The position numbers were made by a program, and so were the translations under genes. Positions 17,401 through 25,537 of a stretch of 42,758 bases of DNA are shown here, in pieces. The stretch's first letter is position 1; every line of letters starts with the position of its first letter. The notes below the pieces were generated by a model. It ran no database searches. It saw only the letters and a program-made list of their open reading frames with translations, and was not told the origin of the DNA. The DNA comes from an uncultured Gammaproteobacteria bacterium (GTDB lineage Bacteria; Pseudomonadota; Gammaproteobacteria; Pseudomonadales; Azotimanducaceae), in the NCBI GenBank assembly GCA_913043815.1, contig CAJWNY010000015.1:1-42758 (forward strand), written 5' to 3'.

Positions 17401-18030
17401 CTAAATCTGTTGTCGGATGACCCCAACAGACAAACCTTCAATGGCAAATGCCTGATTTGCTAAATCTACTTCTATAGGGCTGTAAGCCTCATTCTCTGGT
17501 AGCAACAGAATTTGGTTGCGTTTCTTAGTGCGCTGAAAGCGTTTCACAGTAACCTCTTGGTCTATACGAGCAACAACGATTTGTCCGTTGGTGGCTTGCT
17601 GTGTTTTGTGTACTGCCAGCAGATCGCCGTCTAAAATGCCCGCATCAATCATACTGTCGCCGCGAACACGCAATAGATAATCTGCCCGGGGTTGGAAGAA
17701 CCCAGCCGGCAAATCTATTCTATCTTCAATATTTTCTTCGGCCAGAATTGGGTCGCCAGCTGCAACACGACCCACAATGGGTAACCCTTGATCGGTGAGC
17801 TCAGGAATGCGAATGCCCCTTGAGGTGCCGGGAATCATTTCAATGGCTCCTTTGCGTGCCAGCGCTTTGAGGTGCTCTTCCGCGGCATTTGCGGATTTGA
17901 AACCCAATTCTTTAGCAATTTCTGCTCGGGTGGGTGGGTAACCGGTCTCGCCGATATATTGTCGAATCAGCTCCAAAATTTGTGCCTGCCGAGCGGTTAA
18001 AATGCCGGTTAATTCCAAGGTAGATTTCAT
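17401..18030 (-). CDS. lexA: SOS regulon repressor LexA
   Basis: LexA represses SOS genes and cleaves itself when stimulated by RecA filaments. The 209-residue protein has the winged-helix DNA-binding domain at residues 10-75, including Y-P-P-T-R-A-E-I-A and [10 protein letters not shown]. The cleavage site is Ala91-Gly92 in G-R-V-A-A-G-D-P. The catalytic dyad is Ser126 (G-D-S-M) and Lys163 (T-V-K-R-F). It ends with a strong terminator and is preceded by SOS boxes, so it is autoregulated. Its neighbour topA recalls the pseudomonad order, but no sulA gene is visible beside it. Confidence 0.98.
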   Translation of the reverse strand: MKSTLELTGILTARQAQILELIRQYIGETGYPPTRAEIAKELGFKSANAAEEHLKALARKGAIEMIPGTSRGIRIPELTDQGLPIVGRVAAGDPILAEENIEDRIDLPAGFFQPRADYLLRVRGDSMIDAGILDGDLLAVHKTQQATNGQIVVARIDQEVTVKRFQRTKKRNQILLLPENEAYSPIEVDLANQAFAIEGLSVGVIRQQI

Positions 18031-18041
18031 TGTCTGTGTTC

Positions 18042-18095
18042 CTGTTCAAATATACAGTGCTTACAGTATATACAGTACACTGAGTTTATGTACAG
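18042..18095 (-). promoter_or_regulatory. cluster of LexA binding sites (SOS boxes) upstream of lexA
   Basis: The LexA consensus CTGT-N8-ACAG is matched perfectly at 18042-18057. It is matched with one mismatch at 18080-18095 (CTGA-N8-ACAG). A third, weaker site at 18060-18075 has a perfect ACAG half and CTTA in place of CTGT. The sites start 12 bases before the lexA ATG and lie end to end at 18- and 20-base intervals. That spacing puts them on nearly the same DNA face. Autorepression of lexA is expected. Confidence 0.85.
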
Positions 18096-18235
18096 CACTG
18101 TTTAAATATAGATGCCGACTTTGAATCCAATGTCGTGCCGGCAAACAAGACGTAATAACCGTGATAAAGTGCGCCTCTTAATTGATGTAACTCGCTACGG
18201 CGCAGACAGGGAACTTGTATGGAACTTGGCAAACT

Positions 18236-19306
18236 ATGGATGATCTGATTTCGATGTTCACCACATATGGTTGGGTGAGCGAGGTTTTTCTAATTCTGTT
18301 TATTACCGCCGTGGTCCGTTTTATCGCTAAGGTGTTTTTGGATGGTGCTGAACGGCGCGCTACAGCCACATCGAACCATTGGGATGATGCGCTGGTGCAT
18401 GCCGGGCGACGGCCATTGGGGCTTGGAATTTGGATCTTGGGTATATCCTTTGCTGCAGAAATCGTTGGGGGCGGCGCTCAGGCAGAAATTTTCGACTACG
18501 TAGGTCAAATTCGCGACGTTGCCGTGGTCTGGTTAATTATTTGGTTTGCGCTGAGATTTATCAGCGCCATAGAGACCAACCTTATTCAGGGTAAACACCG
18601 CGCCAAGGTCGATCCCACAACTGCTACCGCGGTGGCCAAGTTGCTCCGAGCGTCTATTGTTATCACTGGCGTCTTGCTGGTTTTACAGGCCTTTGGTTTT
18701 TCAATTTCAGGGGTTCTTGCATTCGGTGGTATTGGTGGCATTGCCATTGGCTTTGCGGCCCGCGACATCTTGGCCAACTTCTTTGGCGCCTTGATGATCT
18801 TCCTAGATCGTCCATTTTCTGTGGGTGATTGGATTCGCTCACCAGATCGCGATATTGAAGGCACAGTCGAAGACATAGGTTGGCGTTTGACCCGTATTAG
18901 AACCTTCGACAAGCGGCCCCTTTACTTGCCTAACTCGATCTTCACCTCGTTAGCGGTTGAAAATCCTTCGCGCATGTTGAATCGCCGCATTTACGAGACT
19001 ATTGGTCTGCGTTACGAAGACGTAAACCGGTTACCCGTTATCGTCGCAAACATTAAAAAAATGTTGGAAGAGCACGCGGATATCGATCACCGTCAGATAT
19101 TGATGGTGAACTTAGTAAGTTTTGGTCCCTCGGCGGTGGAGTTTTTTGTTTACACCTTTACAGAAACCACTGACTGGCAGACTTACCATCGGGTCAAAGA
19201 AGATGTGTTGCTAAAAATTGCTGCCATAGTAGATGAGCAGGGTGCTGAGATCGCATTCCCCACTCAGACTGTGCATTTACAGATGCAAAACGAACCCAGT
19301 TTATGA
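18236..19306 (+). CDS. MscS-family mechanosensitive channel
   Basis: The 356-residue inner-membrane protein has four hydrophobic N-terminal segments and then the MscS pore helix. The Gly/Ala-rich stretch includes F-G-G-I-G-G-I-A-I-G-F-A-A (about residues 163-178) and D-I-L-A-N-F-F-G. The beta domain follows with F-S-V-G-D-W-I and the G-T-V-E-D-I-G-W strand, then P-N-S-I-F-T-S. These channels open under membrane tension to release solutes in osmotic downshock. The layout with extra helices before the pore resembles the small YnaI/YbdG-like group more than E. coli MscS. The start is uncertain: a TTG at 18215 is also in frame. The stop overlaps the next gene in an ATGA junction. Confidence 0.92.
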   Translation: MDDLISMFTTYGWVSEVFLILFITAVVRFIAKVFLDGAERRATATSNHWDDALVHAGRRPLGLGIWILGISFAAEIVGGGAQAEIFDYVGQIRDVAVVWLIIWFALRFISAIETNLIQGKHRAKVDPTTATAVAKLLRASIVITGVLLVLQAFGFSISGVLAFGGIGGIAIGFAARDILANFFGALMIFLDRPFSVGDWIRSPDRDIEGTVEDIGWRLTRIRTFDKRPLYLPNSIFTSLAVENPSRMLNRRIYETIGLRYEDVNRLPVIVANIKKMLEEHADIDHRQILMVNLVSFGPSAVEFFVYTFTETTDWQTYHRVKEDVLLKIAAIVDEQGAEIAFPTQTVHLQMQNEPSL

Positions 19307-19875
19307 ATGGGCTTGCAGATATCGAAATCGTTGCAGGTATGCCTCAAGGCGTGGGCCACGCCCTCGCAAAGGCGGATATCGTTTATAACAAGGAACAGGT
19401 GGCAGCGGCCATTGATCGTATGGCCGTGGCAATTACGGTTGCGCTACAAGATCAAAATCCAATCATATTGAGTATTATGCAAGGCGGTTTGTATCTAACG
19501 GGTCAGCTTATGCAGCGCATGGTGTTTCCCCTACAGCAAGGCTATGTGAACGTCAGTCGCAACCCAGACGCTGAGCAAGGCGGGGACTTAATTTGGCGAG
19601 GCGCTGAGCATCCGCCACTGCAAAATAGAAGTGTTCTGCTGATTGACGATTTTTTGGGTGAGGGTATTACGTTGGCCAATGCTAAAAAATGGGCACTAGA
19701 GGCGGGGGCTGGCAAAGTGGCTATTGCTGTCTTAGCAGACAAAAGTATTGCTCACGTCGAAATCAAAGCTGACTACTTAGGCTTGAATTGCCCTGATAAA
19801 TTGCTATTTGGTTGCGGTATGGACATACAAGGTTATGGTCGGAACCTGCCCTCAATATACGCTTTACCCTCTTAG
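19303..19875 (+). CDS. hypoxanthine-guanine phosphoribosyltransferase family protein
   Basis: This 190-residue type I PRTase has the PRPP-binding loop V-L-L-I-D-D-F-L-G-E-G-I-T-L (about 111-124), with the acidic pair at Asp115-Asp116. It also has the earlier pyrophosphate-binding strand I-L-S-I-M-Q-G-G-L-Y. The family converts hypoxanthine and guanine to nucleotides for purine salvage. The loop differs somewhat from the usual D-T-G-x-T, so base preference is uncertain. The gene overlaps the MscS gene by 4 bases, implying coupled translation, and converges on csiV. Confidence 0.82.
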   Translation: MNGLADIEIVAGMPQGVGHALAKADIVYNKEQVAAAIDRMAVAITVALQDQNPIILSIMQGGLYLTGQLMQRMVFPLQQGYVNVSRNPDAEQGGDLIWRGAEHPPLQNRSVLLIDDFLGEGITLANAKKWALEAGAGKVAIAVLADKSIAHVEIKADYLGLNCPDKLLFGCGMDIQGYGRNLPSIYALPS

Positions 19876-19958
19876 AAAAAGTAAAAAGTTAGCAAGAGAT
19901 AGACAGAGAAAGAGTTAAAAGCCCGTTGCAAGTTTTGCCAGACACTCAAACAAGTTAC

Positions 19959-21365
19959 CTATTGCGCTTGCTCGTCCGCTTTTCGGTATTCTTCTAAGTC
20001 TGCCCAGGCCGTTACCAATTCCAGGGTGGCCTCTACCGGTGTGATCTTTACGATGATGCCCATAGCCGGGTGGTCAAGGTAATGTAGTTCCTTGCTACGC
20101 ATACGCCGGCTTTCATTGAGTTCGAAATACGCAGTCTTAGGTGCCGCCACTAAATCTAGCCTTGCCAAATCTGAGAGCGTGCCTTCATTCAGAACTTCGG
20201 TAAATGATTCAACCTGTACTAACATTTGCTCAAGGTCAGATTGCGGCGTTGTTTTTGTAGCATCGCCACTTCTGAGCAATTGTTCTGCCTCATAATCTTC
20301 AACGGGTGCCTCAAGCCACAATTTTCCAGTGAAATGCAGATAGCGACCTAAGGTGACGCTGATCAAACCTTGAAGGGAGTTAGCAGGGTTGTTTGCTGCA
20401 ACGTAGATTTGCTGTGGCGCTGCACGCGGCGGCACTACCTGTTGCCAGCTTTCGTGCAGAACCAGATTAAACTTGGGATTGCGATCGAGGATGGATGCTT
20501 CTTCATCGAGTTCAAAATCCTCCGGCGGGATAGCGCGGTAACTGCCTTGTTTGACATCGTTTTCGAATAAGCTTAACTGGCTAATAAAGTTTAAGTAGGG
20601 GCTGGGTATAATACTTGGCATATTGCTGGGAATGACTAATTCTATTGCTGGCTCTAATGCCTCTATTTCGAAATCTGCGTTTCCTAGTACTTCATCCGTA
20701 GTAGAAAATTCGTTCTGGCGCTGCTCGAAAGCACCCAACGTTCCTTCCATAAGAGTTTCACTGTGTATAGTTTCTATCGCCAGCGAATTTTCTGGCAGTG
20801 AAGAAAAATCTTCGCCTAGCTTAGAATCGAATGACTCTGGAATCGTAGTTAGGCCCGTCTGCAATATGCCTTCGTCATACCATTGAGAGAGCTCCGGTTC
20901 GTTTTCCTTGTTCAGTAACGCCCTTAATTTTTCGGGTAGTGGTGGCTCAGTTGCGATAATCGGATAACCAATGCAGTAGCGGTTCATTTTGGCATAAAGA
21001 CTGCCTTGTGTTTCGCTGAGACGATGTGTCAAGGCGAATATACTTTTCGGCACTGTTCTTGGCTCAATAAATAAAAGAGGTTCTTCACCTAGGCGGGATT
21101 GATCAGAACGAGTAAATACGATCATCTCCACTCGAAACCGGCGTTTTTCTAACAGATCTTCAAGGTTCTTGATGGATACAAATTCATCAAACTCTAGCTG
21201 AGCGTAAGTTGGAGGAAAGTTATTGGGGAGCCGTTTAGTATCACTAGCGGAATGAGCAAAGGGAGGCAAAAGTAAAAGCAGCGCGAGCGATAAAGTGATA
21301 GTCAATGGCGCAAGAGGGTTATTATTAAGCCCTTGTTTGGTTTTTGATTTATATTCGCGTGTCAT
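19959..21365 (-). CDS. csiV: CsiV-like peptidoglycan-binding envelope protein
   Basis: The 468-residue protein has a signal peptide (basic start, then a Leu-rich core, A-H-S-A near residue 40) and a mature part opening with F-R-V-E-M-I-V-F-T-R. That opening is the mark of the CsiV family. A Glu-rich, low-complexity middle part is followed by a conserved C-terminal portion containing V-T-L-G-R-Y-L-H and R-R-M-R-S-K-E-L-H-Y-L-D-H-P. CsiV in Vibrio cholerae is periplasmic and needed for the outer-membrane regulation of a D-amino-acid-sensitive wall synthase. Location directly after mfd is typical. An ATG at 21404 overlaps mfd; I prefer 21365 because the signal peptide then begins correctly. Confidence 0.8.
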   Translation of the reverse strand: MTREYKSKTKQGLNNNPLAPLTITLSLALLLLLPPFAHSASDTKRLPNNFPPTYAQLEFDEFVSIKNLEDLLEKRRFRVEMIVFTRSDQSRLGEEPLLFIEPRTVPKSIFALTHRLSETQGSLYAKMNRYCIGYPIIATEPPLPEKLRALLNKENEPELSQWYDEGILQTGLTTIPESFDSKLGEDFSSLPENSLAIETIHSETLMEGTLGAFEQRQNEFSTTDEVLGNADFEIEALEPAIELVIPSNMPSIIPSPYLNFISQLSLFENDVKQGSYRAIPPEDFELDEEASILDRNPKFNLVLHESWQQVVPPRAAPQQIYVAANNPANSLQGLISVTLGRYLHFTGKLWLEAPVEDYEAEQLLRSGDATKTTPQSDLEQMLVQVESFTEVLNEGTLSDLARLDLVAAPKTAYFELNESRRMRSKELHYLDHPAMGIIVKITPVEATLELVTAWADLEEYRKADEQAQ

Positions 21366-21384
21366 ACCATATTCTAATTTTTCG

Positions 21385-24300
21385 CTACGCTGCCGCTGCG
21401 ACATTCGGCGCCAAACGGTTGAATAGATTAATAGAAAATTCTAGGCGCGCGGCAAATTCACCCAAATCTTTTTCTATCCGCAACGTAGAAGCCCCGTCAA
21501 GTTTAAACGTATGACTTTCCTGTTGCACTAGTTTCACAATTTCCATTGGGTCAACAGTAGTTGTTTTACTGAACTCTAACTTGCCACGTTCTTCGCCCAA
21601 GTCCAGCTTAATGATACCCAAACTTTGCGCAATTATTTTTAGGCCGGTGACTTGGAATAAATTTTTCATGGCGGGAGGCAGTAAGCCAAAGCGATCGATG
21701 ATTTCAATCTGAAGGTTATCCAAATCTAACTGGGTCGCGGCGGCGGATATACGCTTATAAAGTATTAAACGAGTTTGCACATCAGGTAGATAATCGTCTG
21801 GGATCAGTGTTGGTACATGCAAATTAATTTCTTGGCTGACGGGTTCTAGCGGCATGTCTCTATCCGGCACTTGACCCGAGCGCAACGCGTTTACGGCGCG
21901 GTTCAACATATCCATATACATTGAAAAGCCAATCGACTCAATTTGCCCTGATTGGTCATCGCCTAATAGTTCTCCAGCGCCGCGTATCTCCATGTCTTGG
22001 GTGGCTAGGGTAAAGCCAACACCTAATTCGCCAGAGGCTTGAATGGCCTCTAATCGTTTCACTGCATCTGAGGTCATTGATCTAGGTTCAGGGGTCAGTA
22101 AATAGGCATATGCTTGTCTATGACTTCGGCCAACACGTCCGCGTAACTGGTGTAATTGAGCTAAGCCAAATTTGTCCGCGCGTTCAATAATAATAGTATT
22201 TGCGTTGGGTATGTCGATACCCGTTTCAATAATGGTGGAGCAAACGAGTACGTTAAGACGTCGGTGATAAAATTCGCTCATGACTTCTTCTAGTTCGTTT
22301 TTGCGCAATTGACCGTGGCCAATGCCGACGCGCGCCTCCGGCACTAGTTCGCGTATTGTTTCAGCCGTTTGCTCAATTGAGCGCACTTCATTATGCAAAA
22401 AGAAAACCTGTCCGCCGCGCATCAGTTCACGGCTAATTGCTTCACGCACGCTTTGCTCGCTGCGTTGTTGCACAAAGGTTTTGATAGACAGTCTTTTCGC
22501 TGGCGGCGTAGCAATAACAGACAGGTCGCGTATGCCACTTAGCGACATGTTTAACGTTCTGGGGATCGGCGTTGCCGTTAAAGTTAAAACGTCTACTTCT
22601 GCACGGATGGCGCGCAGGCGTTCTTTTTGGCGTACGCCAAACCGGTGTTCCTCGTCGACAATGACCAAGCCAAGGTCGTTAAATTTAAACTGTGGGCTGA
22701 GTAATTTATGCGTACCAATCAAGATATCCATTTCGCCATTGGCGGTTTTTATAGCAATTGCATCGATTTCTGGCGCTGTCTTAGCCCGGCTGGCCACATC
22801 GATGTTGACCGGCCAATTTGCAAAGCGATCTACCAGCGTATCGTAATGCTGTTGGGCGAGTAGAGTGGTGGGCACCAACATGACCACTTGTTTACCACTT
22901 TGCACTGCTGCAAATGCGGCTCGCATTGCGACTTCTGTTTTACCAAAGCCAACGTCGCCGCAGACCAGTCGATCCATTGCGCGTTCCATGGCCATGTCGG
23001 CTAGCGTCTCTTCAATAGCCGCTCGTTGGTCCGAAGTGACTTCAAATGGAAACTCTGCGGCAAATGCCGCGTACTCACTCTCGCTAGGCTTAAGGCTGTG
23101 AGACTTACGCAGTTCTCGTCGCGCATAGATGTCTAAAAGCTCGGCAGCTACGTCAATCACTTTTTCAGCCGCTCGGCGTTTTGCTCGATCCCACTGATCG
23201 GAGCCCAGTCGGTGCAAGGGCGCGTGCTCTTCATCGGCGCCAGCATAGCGGCCAATCAAGTGTAGTGATGTCACAGGGACATAAAGCTTTGCTCCGCCAG
23301 CGTAACCCAGCATCAAAAATTCATAGTCGGCGGAATCAATTTGCAGTGTCTCCAGGCCTAGGTAGCGGCCAACGCCGTGCTCGATGTGCACTACCGGCGA
23401 ACCCATAGACAATTCCGTTAAGTTTCTGACAATCTGGTCTGGGTCTATTACCTTGCGGTTGTTGTCTTTCTTGCCTTCAGTGGGTCGCTTACCCAAAACT
23501 TCGTTCTCGGTGATGATAATTGCGTCATCAATAAGCAGGCCTTCGATAATTGGCGAGACACCAATGCAGTGGGCATCACTGTCTAAATACTCTTCGAAGG
23601 AGGTTACATTGCGGGTTTGAATAGAGCTTTTGCGCAGCAACGCATCAAACACCTCTCTGCGCCCGGCAGACTCGGCGATAAACAGGACAGGTTTCTGGCT
23701 GCCAAGTAAAAATTGCTGCAACGCATGGCTGGGTTCAGCTAAGCGGGCATTTATATGCAAGTCGGGTAACGCCTTAGTTGCAAACTCTACTGTATGTTTA
23801 GGATCAGGAGCGTTGAGGAAAATGCGTTTACCTTTGTTGAGGTTTTGCCGTAGCTCGTCTGCAGCCAAGTAAAGGGTTGCTGGTTCTAATATTGGCCTTT
23901 CAATATCGTAACGAAGTGACTCGTAGCGCCCCTCAACTTCGGTAAGGTAGGTGGCTGCTGCTGTTATGGAACCGCTTTCGAGAACAAAAATGGCATTCTT
24001 TGGGAGGTAGTCGAACAGACTGTCTAACTTTTCAAAAAATAAGGGTAGATAATACTCAATACCATTTGGCGCAATATAACTGCTGACATCTTGGTACACG
24101 CTACAACGCCTAACATCCACATTAAAAATGGAATGCCAGCGGTCTCGAAATCGAGCGATCGCAGCATCGTCAAATGGAAACTCTTTCGCCGGCAGCAGGT
24201 TTAGCTCTTTTATTTGCTGAACCGTTCTCTGGGTTTCTGGATCAAATGTTCTAAGGGTATCTATTTCGTCGTCAAGAAGGTCTATGCGTACTGGTAGTTC

Positions 24301-24867
24301 GCTACCCATAGGGAAAATGTCAACCAAGGATCCGCGCACTGCATATTGCCCGCGCTCAACCACCATGTCTGCACTTTGATAGCCTGCGGACTCTAGGATG
24401 AGTCGTTGTTGTGAAACATCGTATGTCTGTCCACAAGCAAGATTGAAGCAGGCTCCACCCAGGTAAGTGGTGGGTGCAACTTTCTGCAACAACGTGCTGA
24501 TTGGCACTGTAAGAACACCTTTCAACTTTTCTTGTAGTTGTGACAATGACGACAATCTTTCGGAAATGATATCTTGATGAGGCGAGAAAACATCGTACGG
24601 CAGGGTCTCCCAATCTGGGAAGCGCAATACATCGAGGCTATCAGTGTCTTCTCCCGTATTACTAGCAAAGTAGTTGATGCCGTTTGTCCAACGTTCTGCG
24701 CCTAAAGAATCTGCGGTGATGACCACCACAAGGTTGTCGCTCGCTTGGGCAAGTTCTGTTACGGCAAGAATTTCCGCTGAACCACTAAGACCGTTCCAGC
24801 TTAATTTGTCGCCGTCTTTCCCAGGTACTAGTTCTTCAGTTGTCGAATCAAAAATCAATTGGCGCAA
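21385..24867 (-). CDS. mfd: transcription-repair coupling factor Mfd
   Basis: The 1160-residue SF2 translocase removes stalled RNA polymerase and recruits UvrA to the lesion. The N-terminal UvrB-like module is followed by the CarD-like RNA polymerase interaction domain (about 475-540, with H-I-E-H-G-V-G-R-Y). The helicase motors come next: Walker A G-D-V-G-F-G-K-T-E-V-A at about 635-645, the D-E-E-H-R-F-G box, T-A-T-P-I-P-R-T-L, and Q-L-R-G-R-V-G-R-S. The C-terminal TRCF domain closes it. The length matches E. coli Mfd (1148). csiV follows 19 bases after its stop. Confidence 0.98.
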   Translation of the reverse strand: MRQLIFDSTTEELVPGKDGDKLSWNGLSGSAEILAVTELAQASDNLVVVITADSLGAERWTNGINYFASNTGEDTDSLDVLRFPDWETLPYDVFSPHQDIISERLSSLSQLQEKLKGVLTVPISTLLQKVAPTTYLGGACFNLACGQTYDVSQQRLILESAGYQSADMVVERGQYAVRGSLVDIFPMGSELPVRIDLLDDEIDTLRTFDPETQRTVQQIKELNLLPAKEFPFDDAAIARFRDRWHSIFNVDVRRCSVYQDVSSYIAPNGIEYYLPLFFEKLDSLFDYLPKNAIFVLESGSITAAATYLTEVEGRYESLRYDIERPILEPATLYLAADELRQNLNKGKRIFLNAPDPKHTVEFATKALPDLHINARLAEPSHALQQFLLGSQKPVLFIAESAGRREVFDALLRKSSIQTRNVTSFEEYLDSDAHCIGVSPIIEGLLIDDAIIITENEVLGKRPTEGKKDNNRKVIDPDQIVRNLTELSMGSPVVHIEHGVGRYLGLETLQIDSADYEFLMLGYAGGAKLYVPVTSLHLIGRYAGADEEHAPLHRLGSDQWDRAKRRAAEKVIDVAAELLDIYARRELRKSHSLKPSESEYAAFAAEFPFEVTSDQRAAIEETLADMAMERAMDRLVCGDVGFGKTEVAMRAAFAAVQSGKQVVMLVPTTLLAQQHYDTLVDRFANWPVNIDVASRAKTAPEIDAIAIKTANGEMDILIGTHKLLSPQFKFNDLGLVIVDEEHRFGVRQKERLRAIRAEVDVLTLTATPIPRTLNMSLSGIRDLSVIATPPAKRLSIKTFVQQRSEQSVREAISRELMRGGQVFFLHNEVRSIEQTAETIRELVPEARVGIGHGQLRKNELEEVMSEFYHRRLNVLVCSTIIETGIDIPNANTIIIERADKFGLAQLHQLRGRVGRSHRQAYAYLLTPEPRSMTSDAVKRLEAIQASGELGVGFTLATQDMEIRGAGELLGDDQSGQIESIGFSMYMDMLNRAVNALRSGQVPDRDMPLEPVSQEINLHVPTLIPDDYLPDVQTRLILYKRISAAATQLDLDNLQIEIIDRFGLLPPAMKNLFQVTGLKIIAQSLGIIKLDLGEERGKLEFSKTTTVDPMEIVKLVQQESHTFKLDGASTLRIEKDLGEFAARLEFSINLFNRLAPNVAAAA

Positions 24868-25537
24868 TTCTAAAATCCATTTGTATGTTTCTGCGGGTGT
24901 TGGTTCCCGATCAGTTTATTTCCCAAGCACAAGAACCCAGCACAAAATAAATTTGAGCTGCATGCATAGTTTTTATTTCCGGCTATACAAGCCATCTTGG
25001 CCCATTAGCCCAAGATGACCTGCCAGTGTTTTCAATATCGGCCTCGCATCCCGAACCCTCAACATTGGGGTGGTCTAAATTGGCGTGATATTTATCCGCA
25101 CAGTATTTTATAGTGTTCTTGTTCAAAGGACTTCTTTTTTAGAGGGCCTCTTATTCAAAAGATCCTCTATTTTATTACGATCTTATCCGGAGCTATTAAC
25201 GCCTGAATCGATCTTACAAGCATCATTAGTAACGATGGAGTGGCTTCATTCTACCTGCTTCCCCGACGGGTTAAAGTTTTGACGCTTAAGAAGATGAAAA
25301 AAGGCTTAATTAATCCATTGAGCGTAATTATTAGTGGGCGCACTAGGTGCTGGCGTTCCCATTATCCCTAAGCTAAAGTCCGGTGGTCATTTATTTTTAT
25401 AGAGAAAGTGGCAAGGGATTTAGTAGTCACAATTTATAAACAAAGTGTGGCTATGAAATCATGAAGCCGTGAGGGGTATATCCAGTAGAGGTTATAGGAA
25501 ATCTATAGCCGCGCAGAAACGGGGCGATGGGGAATTT
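24868..25537. other. 670-base non-coding stretch between divergent mfd and the oxidoreductase cassette
   Basis: No convincing gene is present. The AT-rich sequence contains a perfect 8-base inverted repeat (24993-25000 with 25010-25017, 9-base loop). It also contains an imperfect 23-base direct repeat, starting at 25119-25120 and again at 25151 and differing at about five positions. Promoters for both mfd and the cassette must lie here. An open frame at 25085-25282 has no ribosome site or coding character. The length is unusual for this dense window and leaves room for an unannotated small RNA or upstream regulator sites, but I see no fold or family that proves one. Confidence 0.6.
24993..25017. 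repeat. perfect 8-base inverted repeat upstream of mfd
   Basis: CATCTTGG at 24993-25000 and CCAAGATG at 25010-25017 are exact reverse complements separated by 9 bases. There is no T run on either side, so it is more likely an operator or RNA hairpin in the mfd leader than a terminator. Confidence 0.4.

Noticed and set aside
18096-18235. Possible sulA-like or other SOS gene next to lexA
   Set aside because: No open frame of suitable size exists between lexA and the MscS channel gene; the nearest SOS boxes belong to lexA.
25085-25282. 65-codon open frame in the gap before the oxidoreductase cassette
   Set aside because: It has no ribosome binding site, codon use looks random, and it starts inside a repeat-rich AT-rich stretch.
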